31,793 nucleotides of DNA. Origin: Haplomitrium mnioides (taxonomy: Eukaryota; Marchantiophyta; Haplomitriopsida; Calobryales). Where the stretch lies: assembly GCA_049999725.1 (NCBI GenBank), contig JBNGIS010039311.1:1-31793 (forward strand), read 5' to 3'. A program made the translations under genes and the position numbers. The notes under the pieces are model-generated. The model was not told the DNA's origin. It did not search any database and worked only from the letters and a program-made list of their open reading frames with translations. Shown here in pieces: positions 1-9,273 of this stretch (position 1 is the stretch's first letter; the number at the start of each line of letters is the position of its first letter).

Positions 1-1311
1 TAGGATTCTTGGTGGAGTGCTAGGCATCATCATGACTGAGTTTTCCCGTTACTTCTGGAAAGTGCAGAAACTCAGTACGACGATTGATCAGGACCTGCTG
101 TCGGGAACTTACGAAACCAGCAGGAAGTTGTGACAGCTTGTCACTGCTACACATGATGAGTCTGAATAGTCTGAAACTTTGTGTCTGACACCACATTGTC
201 AAGGCTACACTCTATGTGTGCACAGTTGTGATATGTGTAGGTTTTTCCTAGACTATTGCAGCTTCCATTTAATTGTTTTTGTGGTTAGTTTTGCTCTCCA
301 CAACTTCATAACTAATGTATACATATACAAATTCTCTCCAAGCGGGAAACTGCCTGCCACAACAGGAACAGGTGGCCTCTGTATGGTAATCCTGCAGCAC
401 TCAACAGGGTGCAATGAGAGCTGGCTGCTTGTGCATGGGCATACATTTTTCTTTTTCCCCTGTTCTACAAGGGTAGTTTCCCTTGAAGTCAATCACTCTC
501 AAAGCTTTCGCAGATGTTCTGCATCCAAGTAGTCACCAGTGATGTGCTTCATGTGCTATGTTGAGGGTGCAGAGGGCCTCAATTACTAACCTTTCAGCAG
601 ATCTCTCTGAGAGTTTTTTCTCTTGAATGTCTACTTCACAAGATCAAACTAAAGTGAAATGAATGATTTCGCAAGCTGATTCTTGAGAGTTGACAGATTT
701 TGATTAGTTTGGATTCTTGGTGGAGTGGTGGGCGTCATTATGACTGAGTTTTCCCGTTACTTCTGGAAGTGGCAGAAATTCAGTATGAAGATTGATGTGA
801 ACCTGCTGTGGAAGCTGACGAAACCAGCACGACAGCTTGTCACTGCTACACATGATGAGAATGATTAGTCCGATTTACTGGAGTCGGTGTGACAGAATTG
901 ACTGGTAGTTAATGTTGGTTGTTTTCTGGATTGATGGCCTGGGGCTAGTGATGTACCTCAGGAGAACATGTGATAGATTTTATTGTTGGGTAGCTGTCAT
1001 TAGACACCTTAGTGTCCCGACTTGGCTACCTTTGAGGAAGTGGTTTGCTGTAGTCCAGACTTGGATGTTTTGCGGCTTTGACTGTTGTATTTGATGTGTG
1101 AAAATAAAGTTTTTTACTTCCTGTCAAAAAAGAAGCAAATAAAAAAGAGAATGATTAGTCCAAAATTTTGTGTCTGACAGCACATTGTGATGGCTGCACT
1201 CTATGTGTTGCACAGTTGTGACGTGTGTAGGTTTTTCCTAGATTATTACAACTTCCATTTATTTGTTTTGTGGTTAGTTTTACTCTCCACATCTTCATAG
1301 CTATATAATTA
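1..1311. repeat. Diverged direct duplication (unit R1 about 1-310, unit R2 about 711-1311)
   Basis: The sequence beginning GGATTCTTGGTGGAGTG at position 3 recurs at 711, and the two stay alignable through the shared TGACTGAGTTTTCCCGTTAC block, the GACAGCTTGTCACTGC block and the GTAGGTTTTTCCTAGA block. R2 is split by the retroposon at 872-1146; with that removed, the two units run in parallel to about 310 and 1311. Substitutions and small indels are frequent, so the duplication is not recent. No coding potential is convincing in either unit. It may be part of an unclassified transposon or a segmental duplication; I cannot identify its family. The stretch 310-710 belongs to the first repeat period but has no recognisable second copy. 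Confidence 0.8.
872..1146 (+). mobile_element. Short non-LTR retroposon (SINE or 5'-truncated LINE) with 15-bp target-site duplication
   Basis: The 275-bp insert is flanked by the perfect direct repeat GAGAATGATTAGTCC at 857-871 and 1147-1161. It ends in an A-rich tail (about 1126-1146), preceded by an AATAAA-like stretch and the motif CTGTCAAAAAA. Unit R1 carries one copy of the corresponding site with no insert, so it serves as an internal empty-site reference. Target duplications of this length plus a 3' A tail are the hallmark of LINE-machinery target-primed reverse transcription. No obvious pol III A/B boxes were established, so it could be a SINE or a severely truncated LINE; the ending resembles the LINE tails at 2132 and 26820. 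Confidence 0.85.
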
Positions 1312-1589
1312 TTTATAGACCACCATGGTCTAAGTGGATTGTAGCTATTCTCAGACATAGGGTTGTGAGATGCAATTCAGACAATATTCTCTTGCGGATG
1401 TGTTTCACCTAGCCAATCTCTCTTTTTGTTTCTTTCTTGTTCATAATGGCAAGGGCAAAAAAGTCTAATCTCTGTGAAATAGCCAATATTGTATCAAGTT
1501 TTGAGTCCATTTTAAAAACTCTGTAGCAGCTGGCTGCTCACAGGTTATGTTTAGATGAACAAAATTGCATTATTTGTTGTCTGCTACTA
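1312..1589. other. No recognisable gene
   Basis: AT-rich non-coding sequence between the R2 repeat unit and a LINE remnant. I see no open frame with protein-like content, no RNA gene and no repeat edge here. Confidence 0.5.
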
Positions 1590-2720
1590 ATTCACAAAAA
1601 ATTAGTGTGGTCCAATAAAGAAGCAAGAACTGGACCTAAACAACCTTATTTGTCTGGCACCATGTCACTTCGAGTCATCTACATCCTCACACAATTGAGG
1701 ACTGGCTCCCATTGCCCATGCTGTGAAACAGCTAAGTGGTTCAGTGTTAATGACAAGATACCCCCGTAGAAGCTAATCTGCCTGCAATGTGGCCTACAGG
1801 TGCCTGAGGAATAACATCATCTGATATTCAACTGCCTGTGCTACTTTGAGATCCGTTGGAAATACCATGGCCTGTTTGGCAATAGACCTGGCATGGTCCA
1901 CACCTTGCTCAAGCACCCAAATTAATGTTGGCTTGCCCTCTTCTTCCTGGAAGTTTTGCTTCTACAGTCCTGCCCACACACTCAACATGGATCTTGGTGA
2001 TGTCCTCTCTGATTGTATAAGTGTTAGAGATTTAGATTGAGCATTTGTTGTATGGGTGGGCCCAACTCACCCCTCTTAGTTCTGTGTGTTTTGATTACAG
2101 TTATTCTGTTTTTTTTTTTTTTTTTTTTTTTGACCGAAGGCAAACAACTTTTTTTACTTTCAACCACCAAGGGAACAACCACGGCCAGCAATCAGGCCGA
2201 GTGGCAAAAACCAACAACCAATCATTCCCTTTCGGGATCTAGCCTAGTCAACAACAGTAACCCAATGCCCTCAATCCAGATTGCTGCTAACATAACAATT
2301 CTAGTAAACTGAGTCCTCATCACGGATACAGAGAAAATGCCTTGCACCCCATGTTCTGTCAAAGGCTTCAAGAATGCTTTGTCTTTTCTCTTCATTTTGA
2401 ACCTTTTTCCAGTCTCTACAAGCATCACGCCAAGCTTTCTTTCCGTACTCAATCAGCCTCATCCAGATTTTCTTTTTTAAGCAGTACATATCCATGTGGG
2501 ACTTCTCGAACACTATTGCATTCCTAGACAGCCATATGGAGTAAAGTACTGTTCTTCTTAGTAAGGACCAGATCTCTTGTGCTACGACCAGTGCCTTTGG
2601 AATTCTGTTGCCTAGGATGCATTGCTGCCAGGTTGGCTTTACTTTGACACTTTTGCTTGCGTTGTATTCAGTCCCTGTTGCCCTGGGGCTCTAAGCATTT
2701 AATTTAATTCAATTCTTTCT
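1590..2720 (+). mobile_element. LINE-A copy 1, degenerate 3' end, split by LINE-B
   Basis: From about 1660 the + strand matches the reverse complement of the LINE at 4640-5100. Both contain the CATCCTCACACAA-type block, then a broken reading frame with an LRTGSH motif, a spaced Cys/His region resembling the zinc-binding C-terminus of plant LINE reverse transcriptases, and a (H)HLIFNC-like stretch. After the LINE-B insertion, homology resumes at about 2652-2715 (TTGCTTGCGTTGTATTCAG, then a TTTAATTTAATTCAATTC tail matching the other copy's tail at 3409-3381). Stops and frameshifts are frequent, so it is an old pseudo-element. The 5' limit is approximate. Confidence 0.6.
2110..2650 (-). mobile_element. 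LINE-B, 5'-truncated, inserted into LINE-A copy 1
   Basis: The T run at 2110-2131 is the poly(A) tail of a minus-strand element. Reading from about 2640 down to 2301, one open frame encodes a typical LINE C-terminus: a WQQCILGNRIPK stretch, WSLLRRTVLYSIWLSRNA, then a Lys/Arg/Glu-rich tail ending at a stop near 2301. This matches the segment that follows the zinc-binding motif in many plant LINE ORF2 proteins. Its 3' UTR (2132-2300) is homologous to a fragment at 26676-26835. The upstream part of ORF2, including the polymerase, is missing, so this is a dead-on-arrival insertion. I could not find a clear target duplication. Confidence 0.75.
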
Positions 2721-2882
2721 TCCTTGTGTCTTCTTTTCTTTTATTATTTCTGGAATTTTTGTCTCCTTTTGTTGCTAGGTGTTCCCTAACTGGCTACTTC
2801 AAACTTTTCTGATGGCTACTTGTGGTGTTGTACAGAATATAAAGGGATAGATGTGCTAAAACTCCTTATCAAGTTGCTTCAG

Positions 2883-5800
2883 GTGCTGGTCTCTGCATCA
2901 TCAGATAGGAGTTTGCGGTGGTGGGATCTGAGCACCAGATTACCTACAGAGTATATTGAGATTGCCCAAGACAACCCTTTTCAGGTTTTTTATTTCATTT
3001 TCTGAACTATTCTCCTTTTGCCGCAATCATGTGTAAGACTTTGAAGCTACAATATTTCTTTTATCTTCATATGGGTGTGACTGCCTTTGTGATGCAGGAT
3101 ATGGCCTACTGTAGAACAAGAGAGGAGTTGGCAACTTGTGGAGGGGATTCAAATGTCAAAGTTTGGAGCGAATGCCGCCGAAGACTTCTTTACAGTCTTA
3201 AGGGTGGTGATTACGGGGACATCATATTGGTACCTCTCGTTTTTGATCTTTTTTCTTTTGTGATTTGGACAAAGTATAACCGGCAACCATGTCTTATGGT
3301 AGCTGCCTCAGCCTAGTCATAAGAAATTTAAGTACCCCCTTTCCACCAAGTGACTGTTAAATCTATCACTGGTCTGTAAATGGAACTGAATTGAATTTGA
3401 TTTAAAGTCTGTTGGAAAATTGAATCATTCCAGGAAATACAAGCAAGACAAAACATAGCAAAGTATAACATATCTGCAGAGAAGTTTTCACTTGTTTTTA
3501 TTTTAAGTTATCACTATAACTTCTTCTCTCTCTCATACTTCGGTACATGAAATATCTCAGCTAAATAGCTTAAAGAAGAAGCTGCAAGAGGGTGGCACCT
3601 TTTCCCTCTGCCTATAGCACTCCAAGTGCTTGATCCATGTACACACTCCAGATCCAATCAGATTGACTAGATCTGATCATCCTAAAACAGGTGTCCCTTG
3701 ATGAAGAGCTGTGGCCTTGACCAATCAGGCCTCAGTGTGCTAACAGACTATGACTTAGTTATCTTATAAGTCATTATCTTATCCAGGTTCACACTGGATT
3801 TCCAACACTCCCACTTAATGGCTTACTAAGTATCTGAGTCATGGAACCCCAGATCAGAACAAAAGCTCTCATGCTTAGTTCTGGGTAGTGCTTTTGTGAA
3901 AATGTCTCCTATCATCTCTTCAGTGGAACAGAATCTTATTAAGATTTCTCCTTCTTTAACTCTGTCTCTAACAAAATGATGATGTATTTCCACATGTTTC
4001 ATTCTATCATGAAATTTTTGTGCATCTATAAGAGCAATAGCACTTTGATTGTCACAATGTATCATGATTGAATCTTGTTTGAAGCTGATGTCCTTCAGAA
4101 GCCTTTTCAGCCAAATTGCTTCCTTTGCAGCAGATGTCAATGCTGCTAATTCAGCTTCAGTGCTGGATAAAGCCACGGTCCGTTGTAGCCTTGAACTCCA
4201 GCTGATGCTCCCCTTGCAGAAAAGAAAACAATATCCAGAAGTTGACTTCCTGGAATCAATTTCACCTGCCCAATCAGCATCTGAGAATCCAACAATGTCA
4301 GCAAACTCAGATGACCTCTGATATTGTATACTCCTGTTCAATGTGCCTTTCAGATAACGCAGAATTCTCTTTACTGCTTTCCAATGCTCCTCACTAGGAT
4401 TGTGCATGAATCTGGACACATTTCCANNNNNNNNNNATCTTATAAGTCATTATCTTATCCAGGTTCACACTGGATTTCCAACAAAGTCCAGAGCCAGCCC
4501 TAGGCCATACGAACTGAGAGTACAATGCGCACAAGAGTGCGGAGGGGTGCAAAAACCTAAGTAGTAAGCTAAAAATTGTAAAGCTGAAAATAAGTTGAGC
4601 AAACCTGTTTGTGAGTCATATGCTCACTCTCTCATTGCTATCCTCTATGTCTAATTTGTCTGTTTTTGAGATCTTAGCAGCATGAGTTGCCGAAAGAAGA
4701 GTGCCAGCCAACGTGGATCCTGATATTTGAGAAATTGTTGCACTGTCCCATTCTGTTCTACAAAAAGTCCATGATACCTTCCCCGTATCTCATAGTACCT
4801 GGGGCAACAGAAGATGTGGTGTTCATCTTCTGTGACTTGTAGGTTTTACTGGAGGCACAGCAATTTCTCAGGTTGGATTTTGTTGTCAGTCTTGGACCAT
4901 TTGGCTGTTTCACATCTCAGTCATGGGATCCAGTTCGAAGTTGTGTGAGGGTGTGGAGCGAATTGCGTGACATCTTACTTGTCAAGTATTGCTGGATTTG
5001 CCTGGATGGAGTGTTGTTGATGAGCTTGTTGTACTTGACAGTCTGGGATGCTGCACTGTAGGACTGACATATGACCTTGTGAAGTAATGTGTTGATAGAT
5101 GATCCATGAGCGCAATTCCTGATTGTTTAGGAAGATCTTCTATATCCAGTCCCCATCTTTTGAGCCATATCTGGCATTGATTGTACCAATTTGTGGGGTC
5201 TCCAGGGGCTGCCTGACAAGATGCCTCCATAGCCATTGCTGGGTATCTGGACAGTGTAGTATCCTGAATCGATTGCAGGTATGTGACAAGTTTCATCAGG
5301 CGTGTGCCTCAATGGGTAGCATACCAAATTCAGCTGTCAGGATGTGTAGAAGTGTGTATATTGGCTAATCTAGTGAGGAACCTCTTGAGGGGGTTCTCAC
5401 ATGTTTCAGCCACATGGCAGGAGTTAGAGAGGGTCCCCATATTTCTGCTCCATATGTTGCTGTTGGAACAATGAAGGTATAGAAGAGGTCGATTCTCATG
5501 GGTATATGCCATATATCTTTTGTCTTGCACCAGCTATTCATTTGGTATAAGCTGATGGACCTGCTGTAATCCTGCGTTCGGCTCCAAAACCCCATCCTCT
5601 CTGGGTATGTATTTGTATCCCCAAATAGGTGTACTAGTTCATCACTTCGACATTGTCCTGTCTGACTTTGAAAGTGTGCCTCTGTGCTGTGGTGACCAAT
5701 TTTCCAAAGACCAGGACCTTGGTTTTCTTCATATGGACAGTCATACCTGATTGGCTACAGAATTTGTCCAGTGCTTTTTAGGTGTTGTTGAAGTCCAGCG

Positions 5801-7748
5801 CTTGTTGTGGACACGAGGGTGATGTCATCTGCATACAAGAGAATACTAATGGTCTGGGCTAGCAGATTGGGGGCAAGGGATTTCATATTGACCAGTACTG
5901 TCTCCAGTTTGTCGATGAACATACCGAATAAGGTGGGAGAAAGTGGGCAGCCCAAGAACTGGTGTAGCACAAGAAAAATCGTTGTAACAACACCTGCACT
6001 GTTCTAAATACACAGCTCAGATGCACCATAGTATGCAAACTGGATGGTTGGAAATATTGAATAGCTACAGTAAATATCCAAGTTTTTCAGTTTATCACGC
6101 AAACATTGTAAATATTTCAAATTTTGCGTTGGAGGTGTGAGTCAAAAGGTGGTGTGAGGAAGAGGGTTACTGGCATCGATCCATAATTCTACATTCCCTT
6201 GCTGCTTGCTTTGCACAACATTAAATTCACTGATTATGTGTGCCTTAATTAGCCTGTCAATTAGATTTGCTCACATTTTATGTGTGATTTCTGACTGATA
6301 AACCATGTTGTTGGGGGATACACTGTGTTCCTGAATTCCATATCATTACAATACTAGCTTGTCACAGCCCAATCAATAGCAATAACCAAACTAATATGCA
6401 ACGCCTCCTCTACTCTTTGACTGAAGTTAATCAGCGATGACTTTTTATGGCTATTGTAAGAGTGCTGCGCTGCCAGTGTGCACAGGTGGGAAGGAGAGAG
6501 TGAGGGTTCTCCTGGTCACACGCTACTTGGAGCACTGAGCACCTTTTGTTGTGCTGTTTTAGGGAGTAGGTAGTCACTGACGCAGAAAATGCATTTCACT
6601 ATTTTTGTACACATGTTCCCTTCGAATACTGGGAGAGGCAAGTAATATAAGTGTTGTACTAGAAAGAGATGTAGGATCAGAATGGTTTTCCCCACCAAAA
6701 AATCAGATGAATAACCAAGCAGCTAGATGCCCCATATCTAAGTTTTACCTATGACTTGGCTCCAATGTAACTTATCATTGTGTACAGGAAGTAAGATTTA
6801 ATTTGGAAAGTCGGGTAGCAGGTTTTCTACCAAATTTCAATTTTCTCAATATATGTCATAAGACGCCAACTGGCAGTCATGGGCTCAACAGATTTTTTGG
6901 ACTAGAAAAATTCTATCTGTGCTGACCACATGTCTAAGATTACATGAACTAATCTTTATTGTGGGACTTAAACAAAAATCTCTGGCCATGACATTTTCAG
7001 GCCTAGCCTGCAAATTATATTTTCTGCTTCTGGATTTTGCTATGATGGGAGGAAAGTATTTACTGCGGTGGAATTTTATGCCTTGTAGGTTAAATGGTGT
7101 CCTTCTCATGGGGGACTTTGGATTACAGCAACTGATCAGGGTAATATTACCACATGGGATCCAACCACCAGAACCTCAGTGAACTCTGTGTGTGTGAAGA
7201 AACAAATGATTACTGCAATTTTGGTGGATGTGTATAATGATATGATACTGAGTAGTTCTATATACGATTTTTCTATAAGAGTTTTTCCTGTATCTCTGGG
7301 TGAAGAGATATGTCAATATACTGGGCATACAGATCAAGTTCGCTCTATTGTTTATCTGCACACTAGACATCAGTATATTTCTGGTTCGTGGGATTCCACT
7401 GTACGAGTTTGGCTAGCCCCAGAGCGTAAGCAACCACATGTAGAGGAGAAGAAGGTCGATTTGGCTGCGCTAGTTGGTCTTGACTCAGACGCCCCTAAGG
7501 AAGCTCCATCGGATGGTTTTGACATTGCAGCAGAGAAGAAGAATTACGTGAGCAGTTATGAGAAGGCCCATCCAATTGTAATGCCTAGAGTATTGGCAAA
7601 TCCTATGAACACGCATATAGCTGCTCTAACTGAGGGTTCACGGTTTCACTTTAAGAATAAGACAGACGAGTGTACTACTTCTGTGCAAACAGTTCTGGCA
7701 GAGAAAGTTGATGAACTTGAAGCTTCTCTTAAACGGGAATTTGGGTGA
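2883..7748 (+). CDS. WD40-repeat protein, 3' part of gene (three exons, 5' incomplete)
   Basis: Exons 2883-2984, 3098-3229 and 7089-7748 join in phase 0 at GT/AG sites (donors GTTTTT and GTACCT; acceptors TTCAG, ATGCAG and TTGTAG), giving 297 residues. Five beta-propeller blades are visible: SASSDRSLRWWDL; ATCGGDSNVKVWS; WITATDQGNITTWDP; SSSIYDFSIRVF; and GHTDQVRSIV with SGSWDSTVRVW. The last two junctions read through within blades (GDYGDIIL to VKWCPSHGG), which supports the model. A 109-residue hydrophilic tail follows the last blade, ends in a short Glu/Lys-rich predicted helix and stops with TGA at 7746-7748. The start and earlier blades lie upstream and were not found. WD40 propellers are protein-interaction scaffolds; the partner is unknown. 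A role in motile-sperm cilia is possible in a free-sporing plant but is speculation. Confidence 0.75.
3410..3807 (-). repeat. Complete Copia LTR (398 bp)
   Basis: The LTR is bounded by the terminal inverted repeat TGTTGGAAA / TTTCCAACA and ends next to the polypurine tract. Read on the minus strand it begins TGTTGGAAATCCAGTGTG. Confidence 0.9.
3826..4426 (-). CDS. Copia polyprotein C-terminus: end of reverse transcriptase and RNase H (5' cut by gap)
   Basis: The minus-strand frame is open from the gap edge to a stop at 3826, about 200 residues. It begins in the conserved VSRFMHNPSEEHW segment and the KRILRYLKGT motif at the end of the Copia RT. The RNase H domain follows: GFSDADWAG, RKSTSGYCF, SSTEAELAAL, and CDNQSAIAL carrying an active-site Asp. 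The terminal IGDIFTKALP motif marks the end of the polyprotein. No stop or frameshift interrupts it, unlike every other transposon frame in this window. The first in-frame Met codon lies well inside RT, so the true start is inside the missing interior. Confidence 0.92.
4427..4436. other. Assembly gap (10 N)
   Basis: A fixed run of ten N interrupts the Copia element between its RT coding sequence and the surviving tip of its other LTR. The real missing length is likely several kb, because the rest of gag-pol and about 350 bp of LTR are absent. Confidence 0.98.
4640..5970 (-). pseudogene. LINE reverse transcriptase (ORF2) remnant
   Basis: This is the coding part of LINE-A copy 2. The catalytic YADD motif of the reverse transcriptase is intact (near 5845), within a frame that also carries the GCPLSPTLFG fingers/palm motif. 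It is then interrupted repeatedly: at least three frame changes and several in-frame stops occur before the C-terminal zinc-binding region. The endonuclease domain and the N-terminal part of the polymerase are absent. No functional protein can be made. It serves as a family marker and places the element among plant LINEs. Confidence 0.75.
5991..7088. other. Intron sequence of the WD40 gene without recognised features
   Basis: This is the rest of the long last intron, between the LINE-A 5' edge and the TTGTAG acceptor at 7088. I see no reading frame with family features and no repeat edges. Confidence 0.5.
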
Positions 7749-8006
7749 ATGATATTCTGTCATCGATGGGAAGGTGACACTTGAGTGGAACATGTTCTCA
7801 AAGGAGGACATGTAAGCTACAATAATAATCTGAGACTGTCTAGGCAGTAAGAAGCAAATCGTGCATGCTGCTGTGTGATGCATCTCCCTCTTAAGTCACG
7901 TTCAGGGCAAAAAACTATTTGGCAATTTGCATGACACCTTTGAACCATCTACAAAGCTCAAGCTTTTTAATGTCCAGGACAAGCGGGAGATGATGCAACA
8001 ACAGAC

Positions 8007-8012
8007 AATAAA
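8007..8012 (+). terminator. Polyadenylation signal of the WD40 gene
   Basis: A canonical AATAAA lies 259 bp after the stop codon of the WD40 gene, in the expected orientation and followed by a T-rich stretch. It is the best candidate for the 3' end of that transcript. Confidence 0.5.
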
Positions 8013-8860
8013 GCCTGATTGTTTTGGTGCTTAACACGTTTTTGCTTTAGTAATTACTTAGGTAGTTTGAGATGTTTCAGGTACAGATTCCGAGGGAATT
8101 CTGATTCCTCAGATTCAGAACTCGTGTCTCTAGTGAAAAAATAGGAAGCCTCGTTGAACGTTACACAAAGAATCTACAAGCACCTGAGACCAGCTTCTTC
8201 CGAAGATTAAAAACAAGATATTGCCGCTCGAAAATTTGGAATCTCACACTGTTTCTTTGCTTAGACTGTCGTACAAGAAAGAGGTTTGCTCTATCATCAC
8301 AAGTCTCTTCCAAAAAGGACCTTTTGCGTTTCAAGAAATTTAATGCGTTTTGGAACGTTCTCCATAGCAAATATAGAAACTGCTTCAGAAGACGTCTTTC
8401 TCTCCAAAGGGTGTTTTGTCAGAATAACAAGTAAAACAGGGCAAGCGATGCCCGCCCAGAAATGAAGAATTTGCATACAAATCTCGTGAAACGTTCTCCC
8501 AATGATTAGATTCAGTAGCCCGTTGCTTGTGAACAAAATTCAGTCTGCTATTAAAAAAGTATGACGCGGATTCTCGATCCCCAATTTATCTGCCCGACAA
8601 TTACATTTCATAATTTCCTACATAGCATCATATGCTCCAATGGATCGTCCGCCAGAAACTATTTTTAGTAATGCAAGGAATGTCGTGAGTGTTTTAATTC
8701 CACTCTTTTCAAAGCTCTAATTGATCCACAGCAGATTCGGACACCTTTACTCCAACGTCAATCTCACTTCGTGCTTAGGGAGAACCTTAACAAGTCCCGA
8801 AGAGCCAAGAGCAGCATTGAAGGACCTGCTGACCGGGACTGGGTGACCGGTAGAAACAGT
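8013..8860. other. Intergenic, nothing recognised
   Basis: This stretch lies between the WD40 poly(A) signal and the promoter region of type III PKS gene A. No credible coding frame or RNA gene was seen; the short open frames here lack family features. Confidence 0.5.
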
Positions 8861-8864
8861 CAGT

Positions 8865-9156
8865 CACGTGGTTAATGGTCAGTGTTCATTCCATCTCCAA
8901 CAACTTACTCATTCGTAAGACTCAGACTGGTAATTCGTTATAAGCACAGGAAAATCGTCTTTGCTCTTATATGGAAAGTACAACAAAACAAGTGACGTGC
9001 ACATGTCAAAATGAAAGTCATTTGGACGTCACTCGTTTTGCTTTTTCGTCAGCATAATTTTTGACTCGACGATGGGCGAGGCGACCATTGAAAGATTTCC
9101 TTCCCTTCGTTTGACACCATTGTCTTTTGCTTCGCGCCTCCCCATTCACTATAAAT
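8865..9156 (+). promoter_or_regulatory. Promoter of PKS gene A: G-box, GACGTCAC element and TATA box
   Basis: A perfect palindromic G-box CACGTG sits at 8865-8870 (within CAGTCACGTGG), a GACGTCAC element at 9025-9032, and a TATAAAT box at 9150-9156, 118 bp before the ATG. ACGT-core elements bound by bZIP factors, near a TATA box, are the classic arrangement of light- and UV-responsive chalcone synthase promoters. The motifs are visible; their function here is inferred. Confidence 0.5.
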
Positions 9157-9273
9157 TCCATACCTTTGTTCATCGATTTTCACATTGAATTTTGGGTTTT
9201 CGCAGAGATCAGTATATCAAGTGTTCGCATAGCTTGAGTCTGGGAGATTTGGAGAAAAATTGTCACAGGAAGA

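Larger units (their letters stand above)
3410..4483 (-). mobile_element. Ty1/Copia LTR retrotransposon with 5-bp target duplication, interior cut by an assembly gap
   Basis: The left edge starts TGTTGGAAAA at 3410 and the right edge ends TTTCCAACA at 4483. The flanks carry AAGTC at both 3405-3409 and 4484-4488, a perfect 5-bp target duplication. The 398-bp LTR at 3410-3807 is the 3' LTR on the minus strand; a 47-bp piece of the 5' LTR survives at 4437-4483 and is identical to 3761-3807. A purine-rich tract (minus strand CATTAAGTGGGAG, 3808-3820) abuts the LTR. The gap (N, 4427-4436) hides most of gag-pol and the rest of the 5' LTR, so the true element is several kb longer. Identical LTR ends suggest a recent insertion. 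Confidence 0.93.
3381..5990 (-). mobile_element. LINE-A copy 2, inverted inside the last intron of the WD40 gene, interrupted by Copia
   Basis: On the minus strand, broken frames run in LINE ORF2 order. First comes a polymerase block (GCPLSPTLFG, then LLYADD, about 5970-5755), then SGMTVHMKKTKVLVFGK and a YTYLGIQIH-like stretch, then PTATYGAEIWGPSLT (about 5470-5420), then LRTGSH and a degraded zinc-binding C-terminus (about 4960-4700). The 3' UTR continues to 4484 and resumes at 3409-3381 after the Copia insertion, matching LINE-A copy 1. Multiple stops and frameshifts show it is inactive. The 5' end, near 5990, is truncated. Confidence 0.75.

Noticed and set aside
179-532. A 117-codon plus-strand frame in repeat unit R1
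   Set aside because: The homologous part of unit R2 does not keep the frame, so there is no sign of coding constraint.
2037-2312. Plus-strand frames across the poly(T) run
   Set aside because: Poly-Phe frames caused by the reverse-strand poly(A) tail of LINE-B.
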